NCBI GenBank assembly: GCA_022763805.1
Contig: JALERC010000051.1
Span: forward strand, 1 to 46,992
Source: Mycoplasmatota bacterium
GTDB taxonomy: Bacteria; Bacillota_I; Bacilli_A; RF39; UBA660
Direction: 5' to 3'
DNA length: 46,992 bases
This document shows, in pieces, positions 17,428-26,823 of this stretch (positions are counted from its first letter, which is position 1; each line of letters begins with the position of its first letter). Both the position numbers and the translations under genes were made by a program. Below the pieces are notes generated by a model. That model was not told the origin of the DNA and did not search any database. It was given only the letters and a program-made list of their open reading frames with translations.

Positions 17428-18204
17428 CTAACACTGTACTAAAGCCTTAATTCCGTTTTTTACTATACCAGTAACAGAGACACATACATTAGAATCTCCA
17501 TATGAACTAGATGTAAGAACAATTTCTTTATAACCATCACCATCAACATCAAATATGGCATCAAGTTTTAAAGCAGGCACCATAAAACTATTATCGTTTT
17601 CTTGTGCAATTAATTTAATTACATATTCTTTATTCTTAATTATTGCTAAAGCTAATGTATACGCATCGCCATTTTCATTATCACTAGAAAATAAATTAGA
17701 AATAATTAGCGTATCTTCTTTTCTATCTCCGTTTAAATCAATTCTATATTTAGAACTATAAGCATTTTCTGATGTGATATCTATTTTATTATTTTTTAAA
17801 ATTTTGTCAATAGTTTCTCTATCAGATAAACTAATTTCCTCTCTTGCTACTTCATAATATTTAGTATTTAGTTTAGATTTGAAGGCGACAATGTCGCCTT
17901 CGTTATCTACTTCTTTCATATCTTTATCATATACAATCCAACGATTATTATTTTTAAGATAAGAAACACCATATTTTCCGAGATAGCCATTATAGTCATA
18001 TACTTCAACATCTGGCTCTAATTTAGCAAGATTATCTGTTATTATTATCCAATTCTTACCATCATATTTAACTTTAAGATTTGGATCTACAATTAATGTA
18101 AAATATTTTTTTTCATATTTAAATCCAAAATAGAAAACTGCTGCTGTAAAAGCAAACACTAACACTAATATAAATAGAATAGTATAACCTTTTTTAGATA
18201 ACAA
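17428..18204 (-). CDS. Membrane-anchored protein with FG-GAP-like calcium-binding motifs
   Basis: Function unknown. From the TTG at 18204 (AGGTGAT five bases ahead, the same arrangement as at the PBP gene) the product has 258 residues; a GTG at 18213 is less likely. A single N-terminal helix (about 6-25) anchors an extracellular part. Near the C-terminus are two Asp-rich loops, DLNGDRKED and DVDGDGYKE, each in the context ...DTLIISN or ...EIVLTSSSYGD, as in FG-GAP/VCBS-type propeller blades. It sits between the SpoIID-C39 gene and virD4, spaced by about ten bases on each side, so it belongs to the secretion operon, perhaps as an outside scaffold. Confidence 0.7.
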   Translation of the reverse strand: MLSKKGYTILFILVLVFAFTAAVFYFGFKYEKKYFTLIVDPNLKVKYDGKNWIIITDNLAKLEPDVEVYDYNGYLGKYGVSYLKNNNRWIVYDKDMKEVDNEGDIVAFKSKLNTKYYEVAREEISLSDRETIDKILKNNKIDITSENAYSSKYRIDLNGDRKEDTLIISNLFSSDNENGDAYTLALAIIKNKEYVIKLIAQENDNSFMVPALKLDAIFDVDGDGYKEIVLTSSSYGDSNVCVSVTGIVKNGIKALVQC

Positions 18205-18213
18205 TATAATCAC

Positions 18214-21200
18214 CTATCCCTTTTTATAATATACAATTTCAGACCATCCAGCTGATGGATATTTACTAGATGCATTCGTTTCTGCACTAGCAGGATCTGC
18301 CATTTTAAGTGAAGTTCCATCAGATGAAATTATAGCAACCCAGTGTTGACCTGAATTATTACCTTTCTTAACTTCCATAATTACGTAATAATTTTGATCA
18401 AGATATCTCTTAACTTGACTTACTTTAGATGATTCTCCACCACTAAGTCCTACACGTCCTTGATAAGTAAAATCAGGTGCAACTTTATTAACTCTATCAA
18501 AATATATATTACCACCAGTAAATCCACCAGCAGCTTTATATGCTGTAACAAAGGTACCAGGGTTTAAATCACTAAATGTAACCGCAGCACCAGAACGTGC
18601 AAGTTGAATAGCAACTGATGTTGCAGCACAACCAATTTTTGCAATTGTACTACTACCTATTTGTATTGATCCCCATCTAGGATCACCTTGTCTCCAGTTA
18701 GCCCAATCACCAGTTTCTCCACCACCAGTACATGATGGATCATCAGATCTTGAACAATTACCATTACCTAATGTAATAGTTTGTCCATATTTATTAGAAT
18801 AATGACTAGGTAATATTGTTGTATATTTTTCACCACTATTAGCTCTTCTTTGCCAAGCATTTTGATCAACATCAAGATATTCTGCTATTGTTACAGCACC
18901 ACTTCCATCAACTAAAACTTGACCAGCAGTAGCACCAACAGCAGCTTTTATCCTTTGACCTTGATCAGCAGTTTGCGATAACGGATCTTTATATTTTCTT
19001 CCATGTTCTAATCCTGGATAAAGATCTTTATTATTTACAATTGTAGGATGGTCAGATGAACATCCTTGATCAGGATCACAATAAACCTGATCAGCAGTTG
19101 AACCTCTAAGAGTTAAAACCCAACCGTCTCCTTCTTTTTTGTAATTACAATACTGTGAATTACCCATGACAAACGGACGGACCAGAGCAAAACTTCTAGC
19201 AGCAATAGCTTCTGATTTTAAAGCTTCTTCATGAACACTATCACCAACCTCGGCATATGTAACACCAAGGACATAGGTTTCAAAAGGAATACCCTCAACC
19301 ATAACCTGTCCACGCTTAGCTGTATTATACCAAGCAAGTAATCTTACTTTTAAATTAGCAATGTTAGCATATTCATCACCAGGACTCATAGTAGAACTTC
19401 CTGTATTAACCTTGGAAAGATTATAAGTACAATCATCGCAATTTTGTCCACTTATAATTCCATCAGGACGTCCTAAATCTCCTACTAAATATTCATAATA
19501 TTTTCTTTGTTGATATATTTCTCGAACAGATGTATCAGCAGTAGCTGGATTAAAATCAATAACATCACTATAAAACGTACCAGGAATATAAACATTTCTT
19601 AAATAATGCCCATATTCATATATTTTATTCATATCAGTAGTTTCATAGTATTCTATTGATGGTGCTGGGAATATATCAAAAAATCCTTTATCAACTTGCT
19701 CTTCAGTAATTTCATTATTTCCGGTTATTGTATTCCAAAATGATCCAGCAATTTCTTTGATACCCTGAACAATTTTATATATTAATTCTTCAAATTCATA
19801 AGCAATATTTCGCCAATGATATTCAAAATATGTATCATGTGTATTTCCGAGCGAATCATAAGAATCTATTTCTTTCAAAAATTTAACAATTCCAACAATC
19901 TGCTTTGCAAGAATAGTTATATTACCTAGACCAGGTATATAATCGTACCACTGTAGTTTAATATTAAATATTTGTTCAATATCACTAACCAAGGATTCAG
20001 TAAATAGTGCAAATGATCTTCCAAAGAATTCTACCCATTTTTTTGCAGCTTCACCAAGACTATATGTATCCCATTTTACTCTATAATTTATCATATGGCC
20101 AATAAGTCTTCTATTACCAGGTACTAATGAATGATAATCCCCCAATTTATCATTAGCAACATAATAGAAATTTCTCATCTGGCTATTTTTGTAATATGAA
20201 GCAAAGAAATCCCCAAATACTCCTTCAGCAGAACCATCAGTTTCACCACCAAGATTCTCTTCCTTTTGATTTTCATACATTCCTATATCACTAACTTTAC
20301 TATAGTTAATTGTTGCAGCAATTAAAGGAATATCTAAAAATAAAGGTTTACCATCACCAGTTGGTTCTTTCAATGCAGATTCATATTTTTCTTTTAATGT
20401 TTTATAAAATTTTTGTTCTTCTGTTTGCCAACCTTGACCACTAGCATAATTAACAAATTTTTCAATACCAGTAGTAACTGTTGTTAACGTTTCGTTAATT
20501 TTATCACGAAGAATCATCACTTGTGACATAACCATAAATACTATAAGCAAAGCAGCTACACAAGCAATAATAAAAGGCATAATAGGTGCTATTAATTGCC
20601 CTATTTTTATTAAAAATTTAGTTTTATAAATTAATTTAACAGATTCAGGAGCATCTTTAGGAGGTTTTTTTGGAAGACCCAACAAACCTTTAGCCCCATC
20701 TAATAATTTACTACTTGGTGATTTTTCATTACCATTTTCATCTAAACTATCCTTAGGTCCTAATGAACTTGGCATTAGTGGATTATTATTGTTTCCACCT
20801 CTTAATTTATCACCTATTTGTTGGCTTGGACTTTTATTTTCGTCATTTTTGCCATTGTTTTCATTTTTATTATTATTTCCAAATGAACTAACATTTTGAG
20901 AAGGGTGACTACCCTTCCCTATGTTAGAACCATCCGATTTTGCTGATGGATTAGTATTCTTTGCAGATTTTAGACCATTATTAATAGATGGACTACTATA
21001 ATTAGGTCTTGAACCAATTCCGTTAGGACCTAATCCTGGACCAAAACCACCACGTTTTAAAGGATTATGGTTACCCATCATATTACTAGCAGCTTTACCA
21101 GCAACATCAGCCAAAGGTTTAGGAACACCTGATGCTTGCATAGCACCTGATGCAACCTTACTACCAATATTTTTTGCCATATCCTGTTTTAAATTACCAG

Positions 21201-21252
21201 AATTGCTATTAGGTTCTAAATTTTTTCCTTTAGGTTGATTGTTTTCTTGCAT
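18214..21252 (-). CDS. Membrane-anchored SpoIID-domain + C39-like peptidase fusion (VirB1-like wall enzyme candidate)
   Basis: In 1012 residues the order is: a Gly/Asn/Ser/Lys-rich, probably disordered cytoplasmic stretch (1-200); one membrane helix (about 215-245); an extracellular helical region (250-640); a SpoIID/LytB-like domain (about 648-835); and a C39-type peptidase domain (850-1012). The SpoIID part shows FETYVLGVTYAEVGD (candidate catalytic Glu near 668) and ALKSEAIAARSFAL. The peptidase has the triad as GCAATSVA (Cys near 875), GQHWVAI (His near 970) and MADPAS (Asp near 986). SpoIID enzymes cut glycan strands stripped of stem peptides. Between virB4 and virD4, this is where conjugation loci keep the wall hydrolase, so I infer it opens the wall for the machine. 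Confidence 0.85.
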   Translation of the reverse strand: MQENNQPKGKNLEPNSNSGNLKQDMAKNIGSKVASGAMQASGVPKPLADVAGKAASNMMGNHNPLKRGGFGPGLGPNGIGSRPNYSSPSINNGLKSAKNTNPSAKSDGSNIGKGSHPSQNVSSFGNNNKNENNGKNDENKSPSQQIGDKLRGGNNNNPLMPSSLGPKDSLDENGNEKSPSSKLLDGAKGLLGLPKKPPKDAPESVKLIYKTKFLIKIGQLIAPIMPFIIACVAALLIVFMVMSQVMILRDKINETLTTVTTGIEKFVNYASGQGWQTEEQKFYKTLKEKYESALKEPTGDGKPLFLDIPLIAATINYSKVSDIGMYENQKEENLGGETDGSAEGVFGDFFASYYKNSQMRNFYYVANDKLGDYHSLVPGNRRLIGHMINYRVKWDTYSLGEAAKKWVEFFGRSFALFTESLVSDIEQIFNIKLQWYDYIPGLGNITILAKQIVGIVKFLKEIDSYDSLGNTHDTYFEYHWRNIAYEFEELIYKIVQGIKEIAGSFWNTITGNNEITEEQVDKGFFDIFPAPSIEYYETTDMNKIYEYGHYLRNVYIPGTFYSDVIDFNPATADTSVREIYQQRKYYEYLVGDLGRPDGIISGQNCDDCTYNLSKVNTGSSTMSPGDEYANIANLKVRLLAWYNTAKRGQVMVEGIPFETYVLGVTYAEVGDSVHEEALKSEAIAARSFALVRPFVMGNSQYCNYKKEGDGWVLTLRGSTADQVYCDPDQGCSSDHPTIVNNKDLYPGLEHGRKYKDPLSQTADQGQRIKAAVGATAGQVLVDGSGAVTIAEYLDVDQNAWQRRANSGEKYTTILPSHYSNKYGQTITLGNGNCSRSDDPSCTGGGETGDWANWRQGDPRWGSIQIGSSTIAKIGCAATSVAIQLARSGAAVTFSDLNPGTFVTAYKAAGGFTGGNIYFDRVNKVAPDFTYQGRVGLSGGESSKVSQVKRYLDQNYYVIMEVKKGNNSGQHWVAIISSDGTSLKMADPASAETNASSKYPSAGWSEIVYYKKG

Positions 21253-21282
21253 AAGTTACCACCACCAATCTTAATAAGGATT

Positions 21283-23067
21283 CTATAATCCTCCACCACT
21301 ACCAAATGAATCTAATTCTTGTTCACTTGCAACTACATTTATACGCATTCTTCGACTACCACAAATGAATAAAGCTTCACCTTGTGTATAACGTTTAATA
21401 CTTTCTCTTTCATTATCATTTAAGTCAATTAATCTTGATAAGTCTTCAGCAGCTTGTTTTTTAAGACCCATTACTAAGTAATATGAAGCATTATCAAAAA
21501 TTGCTTTACCTTGAACAAATACTGCAGGATCACAGAAATCTGTTGGTTGTTGTGTAATGAAAATTGTACCAGTATTATATTTTCTTGAACGTCTTTGTAC
21601 TTGAGCTAAGAAATCAGCACCAAGTGTATTGTTTCCACTTAATAATACGTGAGCTTCATCAACCATTAAGATTGTATTTTGAGCCTTATTAAGTGTTAAT
21701 CCCCAAGCATATTTTAAAATATTAAAGAATAATGCATTTCTTATATTAGTATCAGTATTCATTAATTCTTTAATATTAAATACTATAAAATTACTCTTTG
21801 GACTTAATGTAGTATGTCCATCAAAATAGAATTTTAATTCTTTAATTAAAGGTCTTAATTTAATTTCAAGTTTTTCTAAAATATCTCTTTCTTGAGTTTT
21901 TTCAGGCATTGAAAGAATTTTACCTCTAACTGTAGCATAAACATCTTTCATTGTAGGGAAATCACTCGATTTAAACTTAGTGAAATCCGATTCATAATTT
22001 ATATTGAAACGTCTATATGTTTCTTGTAAAACTTCACTAAAAATATTAACAACATCTTCCTCAACAGAAGGATCGTAATATTTTAAGAAAGCTTTTACTG
22101 TTTGAATAGTTCTTGTTAAAACAGTATATCCAAGACCAGATTTAATTTCATCATCATCAGCATCGACAATAACTTCAAGTGGATTAATCATACCAAATTC
22201 TCCACCCTTACCTAAGTCAAGGAAATCACCATTATAACGTTTTGTCATTTCCTCAAGTTCGCCTTCTGGATCAATAACAACAATTTGATTACCATTACGT
22301 ATATTAGTTCTTAAAAGAATTTTTGCAGCAGTAGATTTACCACTACCAGAAGTACCAAGGATAATCATATTGGCATTATTTCTATTATGTTCTTTCTTTT
22401 CTTGATATAAGAATTGATTAAATAGAATAACACCACCAGAGAAGTCAACACCAAGTAAACATGCTAATCCTGGATCTTTAATACTATCAAAGATAAAAGG
22501 ATACATAGCAGCAAGTGTTGGACTTGGAATTGGAGTACCAATTCTATCTTCAATATCTTGTTTTGGATAGATTGGTACAATTGATTTAAATACTTTTTCT
22601 TGTTCAAATCTTAATGGAATTGCTTGCATTTCCATAGCTTCTAAATAGTTCTTGATTTGTAATTTTTTAGTAGTTAATTCATCTTCTGAATCAGCACTAA
22701 TCATGATATGCATTTGGAAATCATAAATTTTTGATTGACTTCCTGCAAGCATTGTAATGAAAGATTCAAGAGATTCATAATCTTGTCTTATTCTTTCTTG
22801 AATAGTTCTATCATTTTCATTTTGATAACGTTGCTTTAAGTCAGCTATTTCTTTATTTAACATTTTACTTATTACACTAAATGGCATAGGTATATGTTTA
22901 ATAACAACTTTAATACCTGACATACTAGTTAATGATGAAAGATAACCTGGTGAAATGTATTTAGGATAAGATACAACTGTAAGTATAGTAACAAATTTAT
23001 CACTTATTACCATACTAGCAGGTCTAAACTCTAACCCCTTAGGAGCTACTTGATTTTTTATATCCAT
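21283..23067 (-). CDS. virB4: VirB4-like ATPase, C-terminal motor part (split gene)
   Basis: Energises assembly and transport in type IV secretion. The 594 residues hold part of the N-terminal VirB4 region (about 1-190, RPASMVISDKFVTIL and the IPMPFSVI segment) and the motor domain with Walker A GTSGSGKST (238-246), DPEGELEEM, and Walker B TILMVDEAHVLL (about 455-466), plus FITQQPTD as the later motif. The usual ~800-residue protein is completed by the 180-residue product encoded directly upstream. One base separates the two genes, so they are co-translated. No membrane helix is seen, as expected for a peripheral cytoplasmic hexamer. Confidence 0.93.
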   Translation of the reverse strand: MDIKNQVAPKGLEFRPASMVISDKFVTILTVVSYPKYISPGYLSSLTSMSGIKVVIKHIPMPFSVISKMLNKEIADLKQRYQNENDRTIQERIRQDYESLESFITMLAGSQSKIYDFQMHIMISADSEDELTTKKLQIKNYLEAMEMQAIPLRFEQEKVFKSIVPIYPKQDIEDRIGTPIPSPTLAAMYPFIFDSIKDPGLACLLGVDFSGGVILFNQFLYQEKKEHNRNNANMIILGTSGSGKSTAAKILLRTNIRNGNQIVVIDPEGELEEMTKRYNGDFLDLGKGGEFGMINPLEVIVDADDDEIKSGLGYTVLTRTIQTVKAFLKYYDPSVEEDVVNIFSEVLQETYRRFNINYESDFTKFKSSDFPTMKDVYATVRGKILSMPEKTQERDILEKLEIKLRPLIKELKFYFDGHTTLSPKSNFIVFNIKELMNTDTNIRNALFFNILKYAWGLTLNKAQNTILMVDEAHVLLSGNNTLGADFLAQVQRRSRKYNTGTIFITQQPTDFCDPAVFVQGKAIFDNASYYLVMGLKKQAAEDLSRLIDLNDNERESIKRYTQGEALFICGSRRMRINVVASEQELDSFGSGGGL

Positions 23068-23068
23068 A

Positions 23069-23611
23069 TTAACTCATCACCGTTCCAAATGTAGTTGTCT
23101 TTCCACCATTTAGGAAGTTATCTAAAATCATTCTTAAATCATCATTTGTTACTTGATGAGTAGTTAACCCTGCAGCAGCAAATGCATTAATTAAATTTCT
23201 AATTCTTTTTTGAATTACTTCATTATCTTTTTCTTTAAATACTAAAAAGTATTCAGTATCAACAACGTTATTGTTCATAAACATATTTGCTTTATTTATA
23301 TCTTCAACTATTAATTTTCTTTTTATATTATCTTGTGTTTGATTATATAAAACTTGTAATTGTGATAAATATAGGTTTATGTCAACAGGTCTATCTGCAG
23401 CTATAATCCAAAATTCATAATCAATTACATTATAAACATTTTTTAAATTTGAAATAATAGCATTTTGCATATCATAATCAAGAATAAAAATATTTCTAGG
23501 CATTATTTTAACACCCGTAACTTTTAAGCCATCATCTAGTATAATTGCTCCATTAGTAATACTTTTAACAGGCACTTGATCTGAAGTGTAATTACTTTTT
23601 CGAGTCGCCAT
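23069..23611 (-). CDS. VirB4 N-terminal domain as a separate protein
   Basis: The 180 residues resemble the first domain of Gram-positive VirB4/TraE-type ATPases: VKSITNGAIILDDGLKVTGVKIMPRN, a helical YLSQLQVLYNQTQDNIKR segment and a repeat of the FLVFKEKDNEVIQKRIRNLI kind. In most relatives this is fused to the motor domain encoded next. The gap between the genes is one base (TAA T ATG) and the second gene has its own plausible ribosome site, so the split looks real rather than a sequencing error. The gene starts 20 bases inside the end of the PrgI-like gene, a tight coupling. Confidence 0.8.
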   Translation of the reverse strand: MATRKSNYTSDQVPVKSITNGAIILDDGLKVTGVKIMPRNIFILDYDMQNAIISNLKNVYNVIDYEFWIIAADRPVDINLYLSQLQVLYNQTQDNIKRKLIVEDINKANMFMNNNVVDTEYFLVFKEKDNEVIQKRIRNLINAFAAAGLTTHQVTNDDLRMILDNFLNGGKTTTFGTVMS

Positions 23612-23906
23612 TATTAAAACACCAACCTTTCCATATCAATTTTTGATTTGTAGTATAAAAAATATATATATTTCTTAATATTGTTATCATGTTGTGATAA
23701 TTAGGAATTGGAAATACTAAGAAGCTACAAACTAATGCGGGAGATATAGCCGCAAGAGCAAAACTTATTTCTTGGATTGGTAGGGTAAGTAACATTAACA
23801 ATGTTACCCCCATACCAGAACCAACTAATATAAGATCGCTTGTTGTAAAAGCTCCAAAAATCAATAATGATTTCTTAGAGTTAGCAGGGATTAAGAACCC
23901 ATCCAT
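23592..23906 (-). CDS. PrgI/VirB3-like small membrane protein
   Basis: The 104 residues hold two close membrane helices (about 23-43 and 46-66), followed by a short cytoplasmic tail with NYHNMITILRNIYIFYTT and WKGW. Size, topology and position between the VirB6-like and VirB4-like genes match PrgI-family proteins, which take the VirB3 place in Gram-positive type IV secretion loci and contact VirB4. Sequence similarity seen by eye is modest, so the family name rests partly on context. The ATG at 23906 has AAGGAG about ten bases ahead. Confidence 0.75.
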   Translation of the reverse strand: MDGFLIPANSKKSLLIFGAFTTSDLILVGSGMGVTLLMLLTLPIQEISFALAAISPALVCSFLVFPIPNYHNMITILRNIYIFYTTNQKLIWKGWCFNNGDSKK

Positions 23907-23935
23907 TATTAATCAACTCCTTATATTTTATTATT

Positions 23936-26242
23936 TTATTTTTTACCAGTATTAGAACTGTTACGAATTTTATCGATACCACCAAGTTGTTTCTTAAGTT
24001 TTTGACCACGTCTGTTAAGTCTAGCTCTTTCAGAACCAAGTTGTTTAGCTTGATTGAATGTAGTTTCAAGACCTTGAGATTTAAGTTCTTCACGTTTAGC
24101 GTTATATCCAGATTTAGAAGAAAGTAATTGTTTTTGTTCATTACGAAGTTCAGAAACTTTAGCTTGACGTTCTTCATTTGATATATTATTAGCTTCACTA
24201 TATTTTTTATTATATAATTGATTTATATCGCTTGTATACTTATCGTATCTTGCTTTTTCTTCACTATCTAATATTGAATTTGCAATTTGATCATCTGCGA
24301 AATCATCATAACTACTATATACAAAGTTACCCGGATTATTATCAACATCTGTATCATATCTGACATCGCTCTTATCATATGAATTTAACATGCTATTAAA
24401 TGTACTATAGTCTCCACCTGATTCAATAAATCTATTTTGAAGAATACCCATTTGATGATACATTTCATTTTCTTGAGAACCAGTATCTGCGATTTCATTT
24501 TGTAAATCTTTATATGCTGCATCCCATTTACCAGTTGTTGCATATTGATTTGCTACACCTGCATAAACGTCTGCAGTATCTAGAATTCTATCTTTCACTC
24601 CATAACCATTAGCAGCATATATCTTTTTAGCTTCACGGATACCTGAAGATTTTTGTTTAGCAGCAGCACCGGCAGAAACACCTTTTGCTAAACTTCCTCC
24701 TGCTTTATATCCACCTTTAGCACCACGCGCTGCAGAAGCTAAAGCACCTCCAGCGACGAATCCACCACTATTGGTCCACATTGAACCAACATTATGTTTA
24801 AATGCACTAAAACTCTTGTTACCATTTTCATCATTAAATAATCCATTTTCATGACCAAACATAGCTTTACTAAATGCATATCCATATCCTTTATTAGGAT
24901 CTTTAAATTTATCAATATATCTTTTTGTTGCCCATAAGTTAGCACCAGCCATTGTAGCACCACCAACAGCAGCACCAACAGCAGCACTTTGTAAGCCACC
25001 AATTTTCTTTGATAAAGCTTGCATTTTTTCTTTATTACCACCAATTATATCAGCAATTAATGTAGGAATTTGCTTAGCAAAGAATAATGCAGCAAATATA
25101 ATAAATACCTTAACAAGTAGGCTATCAGTTACATTGTTTTGTGAACCAGCAACATTTACAACACCATTTCTAGATATTTGAGCAATTATAAATATTGAAA
25201 AATAAATTGCAGCAAGTCTTGTAAATAAGTCTAAATAAGTACTTATACATTCCTTAACCCATTTATCAAATCTACCTTGTCCCTCTTTACCAGGAGCAAC
25301 CTTCATAATTAAAGGTATAGGTGCAATTAATTGTAAAAATCCAAGTTTAACACTACGAACTGCAACATCTACACAGAACGATAATAATAAGAATATTACA
25401 ACAATACCAGCGATTGTTGATAATAAGAAATAGTAATCAAATAATTCATAATCACCATTTTCACTTTCATATATTAAGGCAGCTAAATCATGATTTGCCA
25501 AAGCTCTAAAATCACCTGTTCTATATGCATAAGCAACATAATCTCCTGCATATGAAAGTTCCTCGCCATTTTCATCTTTTCCACCTTCAAATGGAACACC
25601 ATTAATACCTTGGTCTCCCCCACAAGCTTCGGTATTAAATTTACCATTTACAACTGGATTATTAATACAACTAGATGAAGCTATTTCATTATTAAATGTA
25701 AAAAATGCAGAAAATATTTGGAATGCCATAATTTTTCCACCATATTCAGCATAATAAGTACCATTTTTACCTTCTGCCACAGTAGCATCAGTATCAGCAC
25801 CTGTTGTCTCTCCACCAGTCATATCAGCATCTAATCCTAAAATCAAATTACCAATAACATTATCTTTTAATACTATTCTTTGTAATCCATATGCTGCTTC
25901 AAAAACATATGGAACCAAAACAATACCAACCAAAACAAACGCAACATTTTTAACTAAAGCTGCACCCCCGATTGCCTTATCATTAAAATTTTGCGGATTA
26001 ATAATATATTGAACTAATGTGATAGATACTCTAAAAATCATTATCAATCCTAAAAATACATAAATTCTATTTGCAAATTCTTGTATTGTAGATTGACTAA
26101 ATATACCTGATTCAGATAATTTAATAAGCAATTCATAACAATTCTCGATCCATGCATAAACAACTCTATCTATTGTAATGAATAGAGAACGAATCATTTT
26201 AAACATCCAATCAGTTACACCAATTACTGTCAATAAATTCAT
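23936..26242 (-). CDS. VirB6/TrbL-like polytopic channel protein
   Basis: The 768 residues have about eight membrane helices within the first ~430. A periplasm-side loop (about 140-245) contains cysteines (SSSCINN, TEACGGDQ) that could form a disulfide. The core segment KLGFLQLIAPIPLIMKVAP followed by FDKWVKECISTYLDLFTRLAAIYFSIFI is the typical conserved block of VirB6-like proteins in Gram-positive conjugation systems. The last ~340 residues are hydrophilic, Gly/Ala-rich and then charged helical, probably cytoplasmic. It is the first gene of the VirB operon, behind a terminator, with GGAGG six bases before the ATG. It would form the membrane channel with the PrgI-like protein and VirB4. Confidence 0.88.
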   Translation of the reverse strand: MNLLTVIGVTDWMFKMIRSLFITIDRVVYAWIENCYELLIKLSESGIFSQSTIQEFANRIYVFLGLIMIFRVSITLVQYIINPQNFNDKAIGGAALVKNVAFVLVGIVLVPYVFEAAYGLQRIVLKDNVIGNLILGLDADMTGGETTGADTDATVAEGKNGTYYAEYGGKIMAFQIFSAFFTFNNEIASSSCINNPVVNGKFNTEACGGDQGINGVPFEGGKDENGEELSYAGDYVAYAYRTGDFRALANHDLAALIYESENGDYELFDYYFLLSTIAGIVVIFLLLSFCVDVAVRSVKLGFLQLIAPIPLIMKVAPGKEGQGRFDKWVKECISTYLDLFTRLAAIYFSIFIIAQISRNGVVNVAGSQNNVTDSLLVKVFIIFAALFFAKQIPTLIADIIGGNKEKMQALSKKIGGLQSAAVGAAVGGATMAGANLWATKRYIDKFKDPNKGYGYAFSKAMFGHENGLFNDENGNKSFSAFKHNVGSMWTNSGGFVAGGALASAARGAKGGYKAGGSLAKGVSAGAAAKQKSSGIREAKKIYAANGYGVKDRILDTADVYAGVANQYATTGKWDAAYKDLQNEIADTGSQENEMYHQMGILQNRFIESGGDYSTFNSMLNSYDKSDVRYDTDVDNNPGNFVYSSYDDFADDQIANSILDSEEKARYDKYTSDINQLYNKKYSEANNISNEERQAKVSELRNEQKQLLSSKSGYNAKREELKSQGLETTFNQAKQLGSERARLNRRGQKLKKQLGGIDKIRNSSNTGKK

Positions 26243-26292
26243 AATATACCTCCATTAAAAATCACATTATACACCTGCCTTTATTATATCAT

Positions 26293-26330
26293 AAAAAAAA
26301 GTAATTATAAATAACTTATCATTACTTTTT
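26293..26330 (-). terminator. Intrinsic terminator after VirB2-like gene 2
   Basis: Minus strand: AAAAAGTAAT ... ATTACTTTTTTTT, an 8-base stem with a 15-base loop and a T8 run. It separates the pilin-like gene from the VirB6 operon. Confidence 0.75.
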
Positions 26331-26344
26331 CAAATGTGTAAACT

Positions 26345-26737
26345 TTACCTTATTCCACATGCAGGATCTGAACTACTGAATGATAAATTAATTAAATCAA
26401 TCAAAAATGATATAATTGTTGGTGCTAAAAATAGTAATAATAAGCAAATTAAACGCTTAGAAAAATTACCATTAGCTTTTTTCATTCCAGTATCATCACT
26501 TGCAAATGTAGCTTTTACATAATCTGTTATTCCAAGAACAACAGTAAGTATAATTCCCCCTACACGGATTACATCCATAATCCATTGTAACCATTCTTTT
26601 AACTCATTAGATATAACTTGACATCCCGAATTAGGATTTAAATTAACTTTAACTTGAGCGTATCCGATATTCATAAATGCAATAAATGTAATTATTATAA
26701 AAATAATGTATTTAAGATAATTATTATTTTTTTTCAC
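26345..26737 (-). CDS. VirB2-like pilin candidate 2 (with signal peptide)
   Basis: The 130 residues start with a signal peptide (about 1-28, ending NIGYAQ) and hold two membrane helices (about 52-70 and 92-115) linked by a short polar loop with DYVKATFASDD. This topology fits VirB2/TrbC-type pilins. It is a paralogue of the product encoded at 26824-27150: both have a first helix ending in G(I/M)xDxxKA, a charged loop, FxKRL, a second helix and a closing cysteine. The start is a GTG at 26737 with AGGTGG five bases ahead. Its own promoter and terminator make it monocistronic. Confidence 0.75.
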   Translation of the reverse strand: MKKNNNYLKYIIFIIITFIAFMNIGYAQVKVNLNPNSGCQVISNELKEWLQWIMDVIRVGGIILTVVLGITDYVKATFASDDTGMKKANGNFSKRLICLLLLFLAPTIISFLIDLINLSFSSSDPACGIR

Positions 26738-26758
26738 ATTACCACCTCAATGCGGCTT

Positions 26759-26787
26759 ATTATATCAGTAATTTTATATTTAATCAA
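26759..26787 (-). promoter_or_regulatory. Sigma-A promoter TTGATT-N17-TATAAT with TG extension
   Basis: A perfect TATAAT, an extended TG, 17-base spacing and a 4-of-6 -35 lie about 22 bases before the pilin-like gene. The -35 abuts the T-run of the upstream terminator. Confidence 0.85.
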
Positions 26788-26788
26788 C

Positions 26789-26814
26789 AAAAAAAAGCAA
26801 TAGTATGCTTTTTT
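26789..26814 (-). terminator. Intrinsic terminator after VirB2-like gene 1
   Basis: Minus strand: AAAAAGCAT-ACT-ATTGCTTTTTTTT, just after the stop at 26824; the T run touches the next promoter. Confidence 0.75.
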
Positions 26815-26823
26815 ATGCTGTAT

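Noticed and set aside
23881..24198. A ~100-residue minus-strand frame inside the VirB6-like gene, and another at 24739-25044
   Set aside because: Both lie in an alternate frame of the well-supported VirB6-like gene, are AT-biased Leu/Asn/Lys-rich, and lack starts.
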